Below are positions 62,525 through 64,000 of a stretch of DNA of 64,000 nt, one piece after another (position 1 is the stretch's first letter; every line of letters starts with the position of its first letter). Location: NCBI RefSeq assembly GCF_015767265.1, contig NZ_JADPIB010000003.1, forward strand, positions 434,001 through 498,000. The letters run 5' to 3'. The notes below the pieces were generated by a model, which had not been told where the DNA came from, searched no databases, and saw only the letters and a list, made by a program, of their open reading frames with translations. The stretch comes from Aureivirga marina. GTDB taxonomy: Bacteria; Bacteroidota; Bacteroidia; Flavobacteriales; Flavobacteriaceae. A program made the translations under genes and the position numbers.

Positions 62525-63688
62525 ATGTCAAAAATACTGATCATAGAAGATGAAGCTGCAATTCGTCGAGTTTTGAAAAAAATCATTGCAGAAGAAAACG
62601 ACGCTTATCAAATTGAAGAAGCTGAAGATGGTCTTATGGGACTTGAAATGGCAACCAAAAATGATTACGATTTAATTTTATGCGATATTAAAATGCCAAA
62701 AATGGACGGTGTTGAAGTATTAGAAAAATTAAAATCTGTTAAACCAGAAACGGTAATGGTAATGATTTCTGGTCACGGTGATATTGATACTGCTATCAAC
62801 ACAATGCGTCTTGGAGCCTTTGATTATATCTCAAAACCACCAGATTTAAATAGACTTTTAAATACGGTTCGAAATGCGCTGGACAAAAATAAACTGGTTA
62901 CTGAAAATAAAATTTTAAAGAAAAAAGTAAGCAAAAAATATGAAATGGTTGGTGATAGTGAAGCAATTGTTCATATTAAATCTATTATTGAAAAAGTTGC
63001 ACATACAGATGCAAGAGTTTTAGTTACTGGACCAAATGGAGCCGGAAAAGAAATTGTTGCACATTGGTTACACGAAAAAAGTGATCGTGTGAAAAAACCA
63101 ATGATTGAAGTAAATTGTGCTGCAATTCCATCTGAACTTATTGAAAGTGAACTTTTCGGACATGTAAAAGGTTCTTTTACAGGCGCAAATAAAGATAGAG
63201 CTGGAAAATTCGAATTGGCAAATGGCGGAACTATTTTCTTAGATGAAATTGGTGATATGAGTTTGTCTGCACAAGCTAAAGTTTTGAGAGCTTTACAGGA
63301 AAATAGAATTTCTAGAGTTGGATCTGATAAAGATATTAAAGTGGATGTTCGTGTAATTGCTGCAACGAATAAAAACTTAAAACAAGAAATTGAAGAAGGG
63401 AAATTTAGAGAAGATTTATATCATAGATTGGCTGTAATTTTAATTAAAGTTCCTTCTTTAAATGACCGAAAAGAAGATATTCCTGCTTTGGTAAATCATT
63501 TCGCAAAAAAGATTAGTGAAGAACAAGGAAGTGCTCCAAAATCTTTTACACAAGATGCCGTAACTCTTTTACAAGATTATGATTGGACAGGAAATATTCG
63601 TGAGCTTCGCAATGTTGTTGAACGATTAATCATCCTAGGAGGAAGTCAAGTTTCTGAAAGTGATGTAAAACTTTTTGCAAGTAAATAA
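62525..63688 (+). CDS. NtrC-like sigma-54 response regulator lacking a visible DNA-binding domain
   Basis: A 387-residue protein. Receiver domain 1-120 with Asp54 (LILCDIKMPKMDG) and conserved Lys (YISKPPD). AAA+ sigma-54 interaction domain about 140-380: Walker A GPNGAGKE (169-176), the sigma-54-contact loop GSFTGA (216-221, instead of GAFTGA), Walker B GTIFLDEIGDM, and an arginine finger in FREDLYHRL. The protein ends at SESDVKLFASK, where a Fis-type helix-turn-helix would normally begin. It may act on sigma-54 without sequence-specific DNA binding. Widely kept in Bacteroidota in this short form as far as I recall. Confidence 0.9.
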   Translation: MSKILIIEDEAAIRRVLKKIIAEENDAYQIEEAEDGLMGLEMATKNDYDLILCDIKMPKMDGVEVLEKLKSVKPETVMVMISGHGDIDTAINTMRLGAFDYISKPPDLNRLLNTVRNALDKNKLVTENKILKKKVSKKYEMVGDSEAIVHIKSIIEKVAHTDARVLVTGPNGAGKEIVAHWLHEKSDRVKKPMIEVNCAAIPSELIESELFGHVKGSFTGANKDRAGKFELANGGTIFLDEIGDMSLSAQAKVLRALQENRISRVGSDKDIKVDVRVIAATNKNLKQEIEEGKFREDLYHRLAVILIKVPSLNDRKEDIPALVNHFAKKISEEQGSAPKSFTQDAVTLLQDYDWTGNIRELRNVVERLIILGGSQVSESDVKLFASK

Positions 63689-63705
63689 TTATTTAAAAAT
63701 ATATT

Positions 63706-63736
63706 AAAAACTCCAGCTGTTTTGGTTGGAGTTTTT
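63706..63736 (+). terminator. Rho-independent terminator after the response regulator
   Basis: Stem AAAAACTCCA / TGGAGTTTTT with an 11-base loop and T-run, 18 bp after the stop. Confidence 0.88.
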
Positions 63737-63793
63737 TTATTGAATTCAATTTCATAAAATATTTTCCCTATTTTCGCTGCAAAAAAATTACAT

Positions 63794-64000
63794 ATGTTTA
63801 CACCAGAATTAAAAAATAATGCTGATGAAGATATTTCCGTAATGGTAAAAGTTTCTAATTATAGTGGAAGTTTTATTTGCGAATGCGGAGATGCAAGCAA
63901 TTTAACTATAAAAGATTGTCATGAAACGGAGGCTATTTTTATAAGTCATACACACATCGATCATTTTATCAATTTCGATACAATTTTAAGACATCAACTA
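63794..64000 (+). CDS. MBL-fold metallo-hydrolase, RNase Z-like (partial, 5' end)
   Basis: ATG at 63794 and an open frame to the right edge (69 codons). The start MFTPELKNNADEDISVMVKV is followed by FICECGDASN and the metallo-beta-lactamase metal motif SHTHIDHF (HxHxDH). The layout resembles RNase Z-like/MBL-fold hydrolases that bind two metals. The rest of the gene is outside the window. Confidence 0.8.
   Translation, partial: MFTPELKNNADEDISVMVKVSNYSGSFICECGDASNLTIKDCHETEAIFISHTHIDHFINFDTILRHQL

Overview
The window looks like chromosomal DNA of a low-GC marine-type flavobacterium (Bacteroidota, Flavobacteriaceae). The base composition is strongly AT-rich. Several genes are preceded by the Bacteroidota -7 box TANNTTTG, and Shine-Dalgarno sequences are largely absent. 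There are several lipoproteins with an S/A-C lipobox, secreted proteins with type IX secretion (T9SS) sorting tails, and a PorP/SprF-family protein. No rRNA, tRNA, CRISPR array or intact insertion sequence was found.

Positions 1-7267 (all minus strand) hold one end of an extracellular contractile injection system (eCIS). In transcription order it runs: DUF4255 cap/terminator protein, an unrecognised 281-residue protein, contractile sheath, two tube proteins, a 58-residue DUF5908 protein, a LysM baseplate protein and the start of a VgrG-like spike that runs off the left edge. Just upstream and in the same direction lie a GH18-like lipoprotein with transmembrane helices and a small membrane protein. 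The GH18 catalytic acids are missing, so it is probably a pseudoenzyme.

Positions 7400-19995 hold a secreted S37-type peptidase, a two-gene trans-3-hydroxy-L-proline to proline route (reductase plus Cys/Thr dehydratase), a YihY/BrkB membrane protein, a DUF2750 protein, and the Hen1-Pnkp RNA repair pair. Hen1 and Pnkp are separated by an unusual array of 63-bp repeats. A Crp/Fnr regulator and a DUF2892 gene with a palindrome over its promoter follow. Positions 19996-20752 are a 750-bp gene-free stretch holding an imperfect inverted repeat, a 24-bp-arm hairpin and a 42-bp minisatellite.

Positions 20750-35240 hold three AraC-type regulators, membrane proteins of unknown role, a short-chain dehydrogenase operon, a PL6 polysaccharide lyase with C-terminal carbohydrate-binding modules, an esterase plus DUF885 hydrolase operon, an aldehyde dehydrogenase, and a DUF5993-DsbB pair. 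Positions 35300-50376 are core-like: a glutathione peroxidase, uvrA, two tandem T9SS-secreted beta-propeller paralogs, an Omp28-like T9SS protein, a PorP/SprF protein, a glycosyltransferase, an HsdR-N-like nuclease-fold protein and holA.

Positions 50377-56422 look like an accessory island: a stand-alone RelA/SpoT-domain nucleotidyltransferase, several unrecognised proteins, a MerB-like protein lacking the usual Asp, and a divergent GDPD-like phosphodiesterase. Positions 56770-64000 return to housekeeping genes: an AlkB-like dioxygenase, phosphatidylserine decarboxylase, a secreted beta-propeller lipoprotein, an ABC-2 exporter, an NtrC-like response regulator without a visible DNA-binding domain, and the start of an MBL-fold hydrolase.

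Dispersed GTGACT...AGTCAC-type palindromes (14889-15130, 18866-18928, 50391-50411) form a REP-like family. Their stems vary in a compensatory way, which suggests a selected RNA or DNA hairpin.
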